From Candidatus Rokuibacteriota bacterium (GTDB lineage: Bacteria > Methylomirabilota > Methylomirabilia > Rokubacteriales > CSP1-6), in the NCBI GenBank assembly GCA_016179965.1, contig JACPCF010000020.1, positions 1 through 38,086 of the forward strand: 38,086 bases of DNA. The letters run 5' to 3'. Each line of letters starts with the position of its first letter. Position 1 is the stretch's first letter. A program made the position numbers and the translations under genes. The notes under the pieces were generated by a model. The model was not told where the DNA came from. It was given only the letters and a program-made list of their open reading frames with translations, and did no database searches. Shown one piece after another: positions 14,830 to 22,000 of this stretch.

Positions 14830-16883
14830 GGCTTGACCTTCACGAGCGGCAGCACGCCCTCCAGCTCGCCCTTCATTACAGGGTGCTGGTTGGCCCCGAC
14901 GGCCCGGGACTTCTGCGTCACCTGCTGCTCCACGTACTCGTAGAGCTCCTGGAGCGACACGATCCCGTCGCGGTTCAGGTCCGCCGCCCCCTTGAGCCCC
15001 TGGAGGAGGTAGTAGGTGAAGATCCCGTGCCCGAGCTCGGGCAGCTCGATGGAGACCTCCGTCGGGCGCGAGGCGGTGATGATGGCCCGCCCCTTGGACC
15101 GCGTCAGCCGCTCCAGGAAGAGCTCGTCCACGTAGGACGCGCGCGTCTTCTTGGACGCGAAGGTCCGGCCGCCGCCGGCGCCGCTGTAGCAGGAGTCGAG
15201 GAAGACGACCACCCGCTCGGCCTCGATCCGACCGAAGATGGTCTGGATGTCGTCCATGGGCAGCGCGCTGGAAAAGAGGTCGTCGGGGTCGGCGTCGCTG
15301 GGCACGAGGTACTTGGCCAGCCCGTCCTGCTCGACGCCGCGCTGATCCACCTCCGGCGCCCCGTGCCCGGCGAAGAAGATCAGCACCATGTCGTCCTTCT
15401 TCGCCGCCCGCGCCAGGAACGTCCCGAGGGCCCACTTGATGTTCCGGAGCGTCGGCTTCCGTTCCGTCTTGTCGGTCAGGAGCAGCACGTTCTCCTTCTT
15501 GACGCCCACCGGGCCGGTCAGGATCTGGTAGATCGCCTCGGCGTCCGGCACCGTGTAGCGGAGCCGCGGGATACCGGGGTTGTCGTAGCGCCCGACCCCG
15601 ATCACCACCGCCCAGCGGTCGGCGGGAGGCTTCGGCGCCGCAGGCTGAGCGGGGGTGGCGACCGCGACCGGGGGCTTCTCGTAGCTGATGGTGCGGAGCT
15701 CCTGGCGGACGGTGCCGTCGGGCTCGGTGGCGGTGATCGCGATCACGTTCGGACCCTGGCGGAGGTTGACCGGGACGCTGACTACCACTGACTTGGCTGG
15801 CGTGCGCTCCGTCTGCTTGTGGACCTCCGTCCCATTCAGCGTCACACTCACCTGCGCCACGCCCTTGCCCGACGTGACGATGGCGGCGACGACGCTGGAG
15901 GCCTCCGTCACGCGCGCCTGGTCGGGCGGGTGGCGGAACGCGACGGTGAGGCCTTCGGGGACGCCGGCGGTGGCCGGCGGCGTCGTGGCCTTTCTGAACT
16001 CGATCCGGCGCTCCCGGGCCTCGAAGGCCAGCTTGAAAGTTCCGCGGAGCGCGGCGTCCGAGTAGAGGATCAGACTGAGGCGCGATCCGAGCGACGTGGT
16101 GAACTTGAGGATGACCCGGTCGTCGGCCGTCTCCAGCGTCACAGGGGTCGCCTGGAGGTCCACGTCGGCCACGCCGAACCTGGCCTGGACGATCCACTTG
16201 TCGCCCTCCCGCCGGACGGAGTCGATGACCAGGATCCGGGCGGACACGGCGAAGTCGAGCTCGCCTTCCCACCTCCCCGTGAGGAGCTTCGGGAGCGCGA
16301 CCTCGAGCTCCCGCTCCCGTGACGGCGCGAACGGCGGGGGCGTCGGGGCGCCGGGCGGCGCCGCGACGGCGGGCTGGGCGGCCGGCGCAGGGGGGCTCGG
16401 GGGCGAGACGGCCTGGCTGAGGCGCTCGAGGGCCGTGGACGGGCGCGTCTCGGGGGACACCACGCGCTTCAGGTCGATCGGCCGCTCGCGGTCCTCGTTG
16501 GGAAGCCGGAAGACGCCCCGCAGGTGGTCGTCCGTGTGGAGCGTCAGCCTGACCTCCGACTGGAGCTGGGTGACGAACCGGAGCTGGACCCGCCCTTCGG
16601 TCGTCTCCACCGTGGCCGCGACAGGCGTCAGGTAGACGTTCGTCGTCCCGTACTCAGCTTCAACGACCCATTTGCCCTCCTGGCGGCGAACCGAATGGAC
16701 GATGAGGGTGCGGTCGGGGAACCTCAGGTCCACTTCGCCCTGCCAGGTCCCGACCAGGCGGGCGGGGTCGGTTTCCGGCTCTCCCGGCTGTCCCCGGGGC
16801 GAGAGGGCGAGCTCCGAGAGCGTCGCGCATCCGGCGAGCGCGAACCCGATCAGGAGGCCCAGGGCACCGCGCGTGCGACTCAT
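14826..16883 (-). CDS. Caspase-family (C14) lipoprotein with duplicated N-terminal beta domains and EF-hand loop
   Basis: A 685-residue lipoprotein. The signal ends in the lipobox LAGC with Cys19. Two similar ~98-residue beta-rich repeats follow at about 44-140 (GTWQGEVDL) and 202-298 (GRWEGELDF), separated by a Pro/Ala linker. Next come an Ig-like region (about 312-402) and a caspase-like peptidase from about 424 (RWAVVIGVGRY) with His507 (FFAGHG) and Cys565 (FLDSCYSG). Residues 635-646 form a canonical EF-hand loop, DLNRDGIVSLQE. The enzyme would cleave after basic or acidic residues outside the inner membrane, perhaps activated by calcium; specificity is inference. The start has a good ribosome binding site (GGAGGGAGAG). 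It is translationally coupled to mlaC. Confidence 0.88.
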   Translation of the reverse strand: MSRTRGALGLLIGFALAGCATLSELALSPRGQPGEPETDPARLVGTWQGEVDLRFPDRTLIVHSVRRQEGKWVVEAEYGTTNVYLTPVAATVETTEGRVQLRFVTQLQSEVRLTLHTDDHLRGVFRLPNEDRERPIDLKRVVSPETRPSTALERLSQAVSPPSPPAPAAQPAVAAPPGAPTPPPFAPSRERELEVALPKLLTGRWEGELDFAVSARILVIDSVRREGDKWIVQARFGVADVDLQATPVTLETADDRVILKFTTSLGSRLSLILYSDAALRGTFKLAFEARERRIEFRKATTPPATAGVPEGLTVAFRHPPDQARVTEASSVVAAIVTSGKGVAQVSVTLNGTEVHKQTERTPAKSVVVSVPVNLRQGPNVIAITATEPDGTVRQELRTISYEKPPVAVATPAQPAAPKPPADRWAVVIGVGRYDNPGIPRLRYTVPDAEAIYQILTGPVGVKKENVLLLTDKTERKPTLRNIKWALGTFLARAAKKDDMVLIFFAGHGAPEVDQRGVEQDGLAKYLVPSDADPDDLFSSALPMDDIQTIFGRIEAERVVVFLDSCYSGAGGGRTFASKKTRASYVDELFLERLTRSKGRAIITASRPTEVSIELPELGHGIFTYYLLQGLKGAADLNRDGIVSLQELYEYVEQQVTQKSRAVGANQHPVMKGELEGVLPLVKVKP

Positions 16884-16943
16884 CTCTCTCCCTCCACGTT
16901 CACGGTACCCGAAGCACCGTCTGCACTTCAAGTTGCTCCGCGG

Positions 16944-17939
16944 CTATGGGCGGAAGGCGCCGAGGGTGAAGTTGATCTCGTCCGGGGTGAGGTTCGGGCG
17001 GAGGAAGACCATCGGCAGCGCCGCGCCGGCCTCGTACCAGCGCTCGAGCCGGGCGCGAGCCTGCTCCGGAGTCCCGAAGACCGTGAGCTGCTCGAGCAGC
17101 GTCTCGGCCTCGGGAGGCACGACGGCGGTTTCCCGCGTGGGATTGGCGGCAACGATCGCCTTCACCTCTTTTTCGAATCCATAGCGGCCCAGCGCCAGCG
17201 GGTAGAGCGGTCCCATGGTGGTCAGGTAGAAGGCGAGAAACCAAGCCGCCCAGCGTCTGGCTTCGGCTGGATGGTCGGCGACCACCGTCGGCACTGACGG
17301 GCAGACGCGCGGGAACCGGCCGGGATCGGAGGATCTGGCGGCGCCCTCCTTCATCAGCTTGAGCCCGTTGCCCAGACGATCGCGAGGATACATGAATGGG
17401 AGCCAGCCGTCGGCCAGTTCCCCCGTGAGCCGGAGCGTTTCGTCCGCCAGCCCGGCCAGGTAGATGGGAAGGTTCGGGGCGGGAGGGAGGTTCAGCCTGA
17501 GTGGCCGGGCTCCGGTGGAGCCGGCGAGCGGGATTCTTTCCCCCCTCAACAGCGCGCGGACTTGAGTCACGACCCGCCGCAGCTGCTTGATGGGGGCGTC
17601 CCACGGGACATCGTGGAGCCCCTCGGTGAGCTGCGGCGTACTGGCTCCCAGGCCGAGGATGAACCGGCCGCCGGACATGGCGTTGAGTGTGGAGGCGGCC
17701 ATGGCGAGGGTCGCAGCGCTTCGCCCCCAGACGCCCAGGATCCCCGACCCGAAGCGAATCCGCCGCGTCCGGGTTGCCACCTCTGCCAGGGTCACGGTCG
17801 TGTCGTGGGCCCACGTCTCTGGGAGGAAGAAGGCCTCGTAGCCCAGGCGATCGGCCGTGGTGGCGATGTGGAGGATCGCCTCCCGCCGGGTCTCCAGCGG
17901 CATCACCGACACCCCGAGCGGACGCGAGGCGGCGCTCAC
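16944..17939 (-). CDS. LLM-class flavin/F420-dependent oxidoreductase
   Basis: A 331-residue luciferase-like monooxygenase family protein with a TIM-barrel fold using FMN or coenzyme F420. Recognisable regions are LGYEAFFLPETWAHD, RIRFGSGILGVWGR, GGRFILGLGAS and, at the C-terminus, VFGTPEQARARLERWYEAG. Length is normal. The GTG start lies 10 bases after the stop of the Lrp-like gene, at the end of a five-gene run. Substrate and cofactor choice cannot be told from the sequence. Confidence 0.9.
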   Translation of the reverse strand: MSAASRPLGVSVMPLETRREAILHIATTADRLGYEAFFLPETWAHDTTVTLAEVATRTRRIRFGSGILGVWGRSAATLAMAASTLNAMSGGRFILGLGASTPQLTEGLHDVPWDAPIKQLRRVVTQVRALLRGERIPLAGSTGARPLRLNLPPAPNLPIYLAGLADETLRLTGELADGWLPFMYPRDRLGNGLKLMKEGAARSSDPGRFPRVCPSVPTVVADHPAEARRWAAWFLAFYLTTMGPLYPLALGRYGFEKEVKAIVAANPTRETAVVPPEAETLLEQLTVFGTPEQARARLERWYEAGAALPMVFLRPNLTPDEINFTLGAFRP

Positions 17940-17949
17940 GCGACGGCCG

Positions 17950-18195
17950 TCAGCCGATAGAGACGGCCACGCAGGTCGTGGTGCGGGTCACGCCATCCAC
18001 GACCCCGATGCTCTCCGTCACCAGCTGGCCGATGGCGTCCAGGCTCGGCCCTTCCAGGACCGCGATGAAGTCATAGGGGCCGGTCACGGCGTCCATGGAC
18101 AGCACGCTGGTCCGACCGCCCTTGATCTTGCTGAGCGCCTTCTTCACCGCTTTGGTCTTTCCTGCCGTCGACTCGATCAGCACGTACGCCCTCAT
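17950..18195 (-). CDS. Stand-alone Lrp/AsnC ligand-binding (RAM) domain protein
   Basis: An 81-residue protein beginning MRAYVLIESTAGKTK and containing VTGPYDFIAVLEG, the classical pattern of the RAM effector domain of Lrp/AsnC regulators. It has no helix-turn-helix, so it cannot bind DNA alone; such proteins oligomerise and bind amino acids or partner regulators. AAGGAGG precedes the ATG. It sits between the creatininase and LLM oxidoreductase genes in one operon and may sense a pathway metabolite. Confidence 0.88.
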   Translation of the reverse strand: MRAYVLIESTAGKTKAVKKALSKIKGGRTSVLSMDAVTGPYDFIAVLEGPSLDAIGQLVTESIGVVDGVTRTTTCVAVSIG

Positions 18196-18212
18196 TGCTG
18201 TCCTCCTTGCCT

Positions 18213-19133
18213 CTACATTGTCAGGAGCCAGTAGGCCGCCAGCGCTCCGGCCGCCGCGCCGGCGGCGAGCGTCCACCAGAAGTTCGTCCTGAAAAACGGG
18301 ATCACGAAGAACGGGGAGCGGTGCTGCCCGGGAGAGAGCCGGCCGTCGAGGAGGCCGTGGACCAGCTCCATGGACGCTTCCACGAGGACCTGGCTCGAGG
18401 CGCGGGCAAAGGCCGGGTTCCCCAGGGCCGGGTGGCCCACGTAGCCCTGGCCGCCGTTCTTGAGCGGGTAGTTGGGCCTGAGCCGCTCCATCGCGCCGTA
18501 ACGGGCGGGCGGCAGGTCCTTGTAGCCGTCGTCCACAAGGTCGGGGCGGAGGAGCAGCATCATCGAGGTCTCCCACCAGCCTCCGTGGGCGTCCTCGGAG
18601 AACGCCTGCCGCTCGGTATCGGTGAGCGGGCGCCCCAGCGCCGCCTCGACGCGGGCGAGGTATTTCCCCCGGAGAAACTCCCAGGCCAGGTGGCCCGTGA
18701 ACGAGGCCATCACCACGCCGTGCTTCCGGGAGACGGTCCGCGCCGCCTCTTCGAGCGCCACCAGGTGGCCGGGACCGGCGTGGCCGTTGGCGACCAGGAT
18801 GTAGCGAAAGCCGGCGCGCGCCAGGGCCCTGCCGTAGTCCACGAGGGCGTCCCGCACGACGCGCTGGCGGACGTTCACGGTCCCCACGTGATCGAAGGTG
18901 AAGCTCCCGAGATAGAGCGGCGGAGCCAGGACGACCTGCCAGCCCGAGCGCTCGGCGACGATCCGCTCGGCGAGAGTCCGGGCGAAGTGCTGGGCGGTGA
19001 AGGCGTCCACCCCCAGGGGCAGATGCGGGCCGTGCTGCTCCAGCGGGCTCATGGTGATGATCACCGCTGTCCGCTGGCGATCCAGCCGGTCCAATCGCGC
19101 GGAAGACAGCTCTTCCAGTTTGTGGACGCTCAA
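18213..19133 (-). CDS. Creatininase-family amidohydrolase with C-terminal membrane helix
   Basis: A 306-residue metal-dependent hydrolase of the creatininase/MftE superfamily. Metal ligands are visible as Glu32, His34 and Asp43 in SPLEQHGPHLPLGVD, with ANGHAGPGH and HGGWWETSMM contributing further ligands. The C-terminus carries FFVIPFFRTNFWW and a hydrophobic segment ending AYWLLTM, so unlike most relatives it is probably membrane-anchored. The start is TTG at 19133, overlapping the acyltransferase stop (TTGA); no ATG or GTG fits. Typical substrates are cyclic amides or formamides; the membrane anchor and lipid acyltransferase next door are unusual company. Confidence 0.85.
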   Translation of the reverse strand: MSVHKLEELSSARLDRLDRQRTAVIITMSPLEQHGPHLPLGVDAFTAQHFARTLAERIVAERSGWQVVLAPPLYLGSFTFDHVGTVNVRQRVVRDALVDYGRALARAGFRYILVANGHAGPGHLVALEEAARTVSRKHGVVMASFTGHLAWEFLRGKYLARVEAALGRPLTDTERQAFSEDAHGGWWETSMMLLLRPDLVDDGYKDLPPARYGAMERLRPNYPLKNGGQGYVGHPALGNPAFARASSQVLVEASMELVHGLLDGRLSPGQHRSPFFVIPFFRTNFWWTLAAGAAAGALAAYWLLTM

Positions 19134-20503
19134 AACGAGCTCCCGTGAGTGGCGGCGAGATAATCGTTCTTGGCGCGCTCCAGCTCCTCCAGGATCTGGC
19201 GGCGGCGGACGAGGAGGCGCCTGGCCGCGTGGTTCCTGGTCAGGGCGAGGATCCCGAATCTCAGCCGATCGCGCAGGCCGGCGAGCCCACCGAGATAGCG
19301 ATAGGCAAGGAGCCCACTGACGGGGAGCGAGGCCAGGAAGAGCGCCGCGATCCAGAGGTTCGTCAGGCGCCAGACGACCCACGTCTCGAGGGCCCAGAAG
19401 AAGGGAAACAGGACGATGCCCGAGAGGAGGCGGGCCGTGGCGTAGTCGGTCTCCTTCGTGGTCATGGTGCGCGCGATCCAGCGCGGGACGAAGTACGGAA
19501 GCGCGTTGACCACCGCCCCGTACGCGAAGATGGGGAGCCCAAGGAAGCCCAGCCCCGAGCTCCCGAGCCGGCGGCGGAGGGGCGCCACCCGGAGCCGCGA
19601 CTGGACGGCCTGGTCCTTGATCCGGTACTGCGCCAGCAACGCCTTGTACTCCTGGATCCTCTGCCAGATGCGCTCGACGCGCTCCGGGTCCCGCTCCTTG
19701 AAATGGTGGACGGCGGCCACGATGGCGCGCGTGAGCCGCATGACGTCGATCTGCTTGGGCGAGAGCCCACGCTCCTCCTGGAGCTCCCGGATCAGGTCGC
19801 CGCGGTAGAGGGCCTCCACCTCGCGCACGAGGTCGTCGGCGTCAATCCGCTCCACGTGGATGACCTGGGCCTCCATCGCCCACTGGATCGCGGTCGTCAG
19901 CGCGTCCACGGCCTTTCGTGGGTCGTCCCGGTAGTGGTCGAGGTAGGGCTGGAACTCGATCGGCTCCCCGAAGGTCACCAGCACGCGGCTTCGGAAGGAC
20001 TTGCGCGCTTCGAAGGTCAGCCCCACCGGAATGAGCGCGAGCCCGAGCTTCCCCCCGTGACGGGCCTCAGCCTCCAGCGCGATCCGCGCGGCGCCCGTCT
20101 TGATCCGCTGGACGCGGGGCTCGGCGTGGGTCGTGCCCTCGGGGTACAGACCGATCAAATGGCCCTCGGCCAGCGTGCTGAAGCACGCCTCGAAGGTCGC
20201 CACGTTCTTGTCCATCTTGTCGGGGTCGTCCTGCCGCCGATGGACGGGGATCACGCCGCAGGCGCCCAAGAAGCGGGCGAGCAGCGGATTCCTGAAGAGC
20301 GCCGCCGTGGCCATGTAGTGGACCGTGCGCGGAACCACCGCGCCCACGAGGAGGGAGTCGATCAGGTTGTTGGGGTGGTTGATGCAGAGGAGGACGGGGC
20401 CCTCGCGCGGCACCCGCTCGGGGTGGCGAACTTCCACGGCCCTGAAGAAGAACCAGATCCAGAAGCGGCCGACGAAGCGGACGAACGCGTAGAGCGGGTC
20501 CAT
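19130..20503 (-). CDS. PlsC-type lysophospholipid/glycerol-phosphate acyltransferase
   Basis: A 457-residue LPLAT-family acyltransferase. Block I is CINHPNNLIDS (His43 and Asp49, the NHx5D variant of the larger GPAT-like group), block III is YPEGTTHAEPR near residue 122, and IALIPVGL follows as block IV. The N-terminus has an aromatic-rich segment (FWIWFFF) and the C-terminal third contains two or three membrane helices (VLFPFFWALETWVVW, LWIAALFLASLP). It would acylate a glycerol-phosphate or lysolipid at the inner membrane. It begins seven bases after the secreted beta-domain gene and overlaps the creatininase start. Confidence 0.9.
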   Translation of the reverse strand: MDPLYAFVRFVGRFWIWFFFRAVEVRHPERVPREGPVLLCINHPNNLIDSLLVGAVVPRTVHYMATAALFRNPLLARFLGACGVIPVHRRQDDPDKMDKNVATFEACFSTLAEGHLIGLYPEGTTHAEPRVQRIKTGAARIALEAEARHGGKLGLALIPVGLTFEARKSFRSRVLVTFGEPIEFQPYLDHYRDDPRKAVDALTTAIQWAMEAQVIHVERIDADDLVREVEALYRGDLIRELQEERGLSPKQIDVMRLTRAIVAAVHHFKERDPERVERIWQRIQEYKALLAQYRIKDQAVQSRLRVAPLRRRLGSSGLGFLGLPIFAYGAVVNALPYFVPRWIARTMTTKETDYATARLLSGIVLFPFFWALETWVVWRLTNLWIAALFLASLPVSGLLAYRYLGGLAGLRDRLRFGILALTRNHAARRLLVRRRQILEELERAKNDYLAATHGSSF

Positions 20504-20510
20504 GGACGTC

Positions 20511-20942
20511 CTACCGGGCCAGGAAGCGCTTGAGGGTGGAGGCGAACCAGGTCGGGCGCTCGACCGCGTTCTTACCGAGGAAGTCCAGGCGCGTGCCGCG
20601 GTCGGCGGTGTGATTGTCGGGGTCGAAGCGGGCGACGATCGTCGTCGTCAGGGACCCGGCCTTCACCCGGAGGCGCTCGCCCACGCTCTCGTCCCCGAGC
20701 CGGGAGACGATCACGTAGAACCCCTCGGCGTCGGTCTCGCCCAGGTAGGAGAAGCCGGTCTTCTCCCGGATCAGCTCGACGGTGACCCCGCGGAGCGGCG
20801 CGCCCTTGACATCCTTCACGTAGCCCAGTACCACGTAGCGGTAGAAGACCTCGTGCTCGGCCGTCGCCAACGAGGGGAGCGCCACCAGAGAGAACGCCAG
20901 CCCGATCCACGGCCAGAGGTTCCTCGCGACGAGCGGTTTCAT
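20511..20942 (-). CDS. Secreted protein with carboxypeptidase-regulatory-like beta domain
   Basis: A 143-residue protein with a Sec signal peptide (core WPWIGLAFSLVALPSLATA, cleavage near ATA-EH) followed by a beta-sandwich pattern, VVLGYVKDVKGAPLRGVTVEL then GETDAEGFYVIV, diagnostic of the carboxypeptidase-regulatory/DUF4198-like fold. No catalytic residues are expected. The start at 20942 is preferred over the longer frame because it places the signal peptide at the N-terminus. A TATGAT box (20960-20955) ends 12 bases before it, and no ribosome binding site is seen. It is the first gene of the run down to 16944. Confidence 0.8.
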   Translation of the reverse strand: MKPLVARNLWPWIGLAFSLVALPSLATAEHEVFYRYVVLGYVKDVKGAPLRGVTVELIREKTGFSYLGETDAEGFYVIVSRLGDESVGERLRVKAGSLTTTIVARFDPDNHTADRGTRLDFLGKNAVERPTWFASTLKRFLAR

Positions 20943-20954
20943 GCGCCGGAGTGT

Positions 20955-20960
20955 ATCATA
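20955..20960 (-). promoter_or_regulatory. -10 box (TATGAT) for the acyltransferase-creatininase operon
   Basis: TATGAT on the minus strand lies 12 bases before the ATG at 20942, with no ribosome binding site between them, suggesting a very short or absent leader. No clear -35 hexamer. Confidence 0.35.
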
Positions 20961-21000
20961 CTGGCAACAGTTGCTCCACGCGCCGGCTTCTGCTACCGTC

Positions 21001-21210
21001 ATGGGCAACATTCACAAGAGAGTGGCGAAAGCGCTCGGCATCGAACGACCGCGTCGCTCGGCGAGGGTCCGTCTGGCCGATGGTCGGCGCCTTCGCCTTG
21101 GGGTGGATACCGCGATAGTCTTGGAGGCGCTGGGGCTCGTCGTCGATTCTCGGCGGGGCCGGCTGGTTCCATCCCGGCCCTACGCCGTCCGCCTCGGCGG
21201 CTACCGCTGA
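21001..21210 (+). CDS. Hypothetical basic protein
   Basis: A possible 69-residue protein starting MGNIHKRVAKALGIERPRRS and ending AVRLGGYR, rich in Arg and Leu. There is no obvious ribosome binding site and I recognise no family; the frame may extend upstream to 20941. Its composition (many Arg and Val) is compatible with a small nucleic-acid-binding protein but also with chance in GC-rich DNA. Confidence 0.3.
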   Translation: MGNIHKRVAKALGIERPRRSARVRLADGRRLRLGVDTAIVLEALGLVVDSRRGRLVPSRPYAVRLGGYR

Positions 21211-21224
21211 CTTCCCTCCGTCAC

Positions 21225-21305
21225 GTGACTATTGTCCGCTGCCCCATCCACGGCATCGCCTTCGACGCGGACCTCGAGGGCTGCCCCGAGTGCGCCAAAG
21301 GCTGA
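21225..21305 (+). CDS. Tiny zinc-ribbon-like peptide
   Basis: A 26-codon frame with a GTG start reading TIVRCPIHGIAFDADL followed by EGCPECAKG. Two knuckles, CPIH and CPEC, separated by 14 residues, look like a complete minimal zinc ribbon. No ribosome binding site is visible. It could be a real microprotein or the surviving N-terminus of a longer zinc-ribbon protein whose remainder is lost in the gene-free stretch that follows. Confidence 0.35.
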   Translation: MTIVRCPIHGIAFDADLEGCPECAKG

Positions 21306-21649
21306 GCAATCCATCCACCAGATGGTTCGTCCACTTCCCACCTCGCCAATGTCACCGCCTGCGACCCCTTCGGCGAGGGAGCGTCAAAAACCATCTCAAG
21401 AAGCGACTGCAAGAACCCTGGATTTCCGCATAGGTCTTGGAATACTCAGGACGGGGTCAAAAGTAAATGATTGTGGACTGGACTTGAGGCAGACAGCCGC
21501 CTAAGCCAGAGCAGGTGCGATTGTCGCTTGCAGGTTTTAGTCTCGTCGTATTCCTGCCGATGTGATGAATCGAAAGCCGCTGAAAAGACGGGTGAAAACG
21601 TCGCCGTGGCTGAAACACGGGTTCGAATCGTTCGAATCGCGTTTGCGGT
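21306..21649. other. 344-base stretch with no assigned gene
   Basis: This stretch is visibly less GC-rich than its surroundings (for example GGTCAAAAGTAAATGATTG near 21456) and holds no convincing ORF. It contains a 9-base tandem repeat TTCGAATCG (21622-21630 and 21631-21639) preceded by ACGGG. GGTTCGAATC resembles a tRNA T-loop, but the flanks cannot form a T-stem. It may be a relic of transferred DNA or of an integration site; nothing further can be supported. Confidence 0.4.
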
Positions 21650-22000
21650 CTAGGTAACGAGGGGCTTCAGGAGGCCGCGGTGGCAGCGGGATTCGCCGGG
21701 GCACGCGCAGAGGAGGGTGACGCGGCCTTTGCGGGCGAGCGCTTTCAACTCTCGGAGCTGGGTCTGGGCGGCGGGCTTCTTGATGCCGGCGAGGTAGCGG
21801 CGCCGGAATTCAGGCCATGAAGATACTTTGCCGGACTTCCAGGCCTTGATGAGGGGGATTTCGGCGCCGAGTTCTTTGAGCCAGGCGTCAACCTGGCTCT
21901 TCTTGATGCCCCGGGGCCAGAGTCGCATCACGAGGACGCGCGTCCCGTCGCCAGGGGCCTTCGGATCATAGACCCGCTTCGTCTTGACACTCACCGTCAA
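21650..22000 (-). CDS. DUF488 family protein
   Basis: A 116-residue protein with the family hallmarks RVLVMRLWPRGIKK near the N-terminus, WPEFRRRYL in the middle and the C-terminal LLCACPGESRCHRGLL, with conserved cysteines and His. The family is widespread and its reaction is unknown. The TTG start at 22000 overlaps the helicase stop (TTGA); GTG at 21994 is the alternative. Being last in the helicase transcript, it is probably co-expressed with Lhr. Confidence 0.88.
   Translation of the reverse strand: MTVSVKTKRVYDPKAPGDGTRVLVMRLWPRGIKKSQVDAWLKELGAEIPLIKAWKSGKVSSWPEFRRRYLAGIKKPAAQTQLRELKALARKGRVTLLCACPGESRCHRGLLKPLVT

Noticed and set aside
21612-21645. tRNA-like T-loop GGTTCGAATC
   Set aside because: The flanking bases cannot form the five-pair T-stem, and no anticodon or acceptor arm is present upstream.
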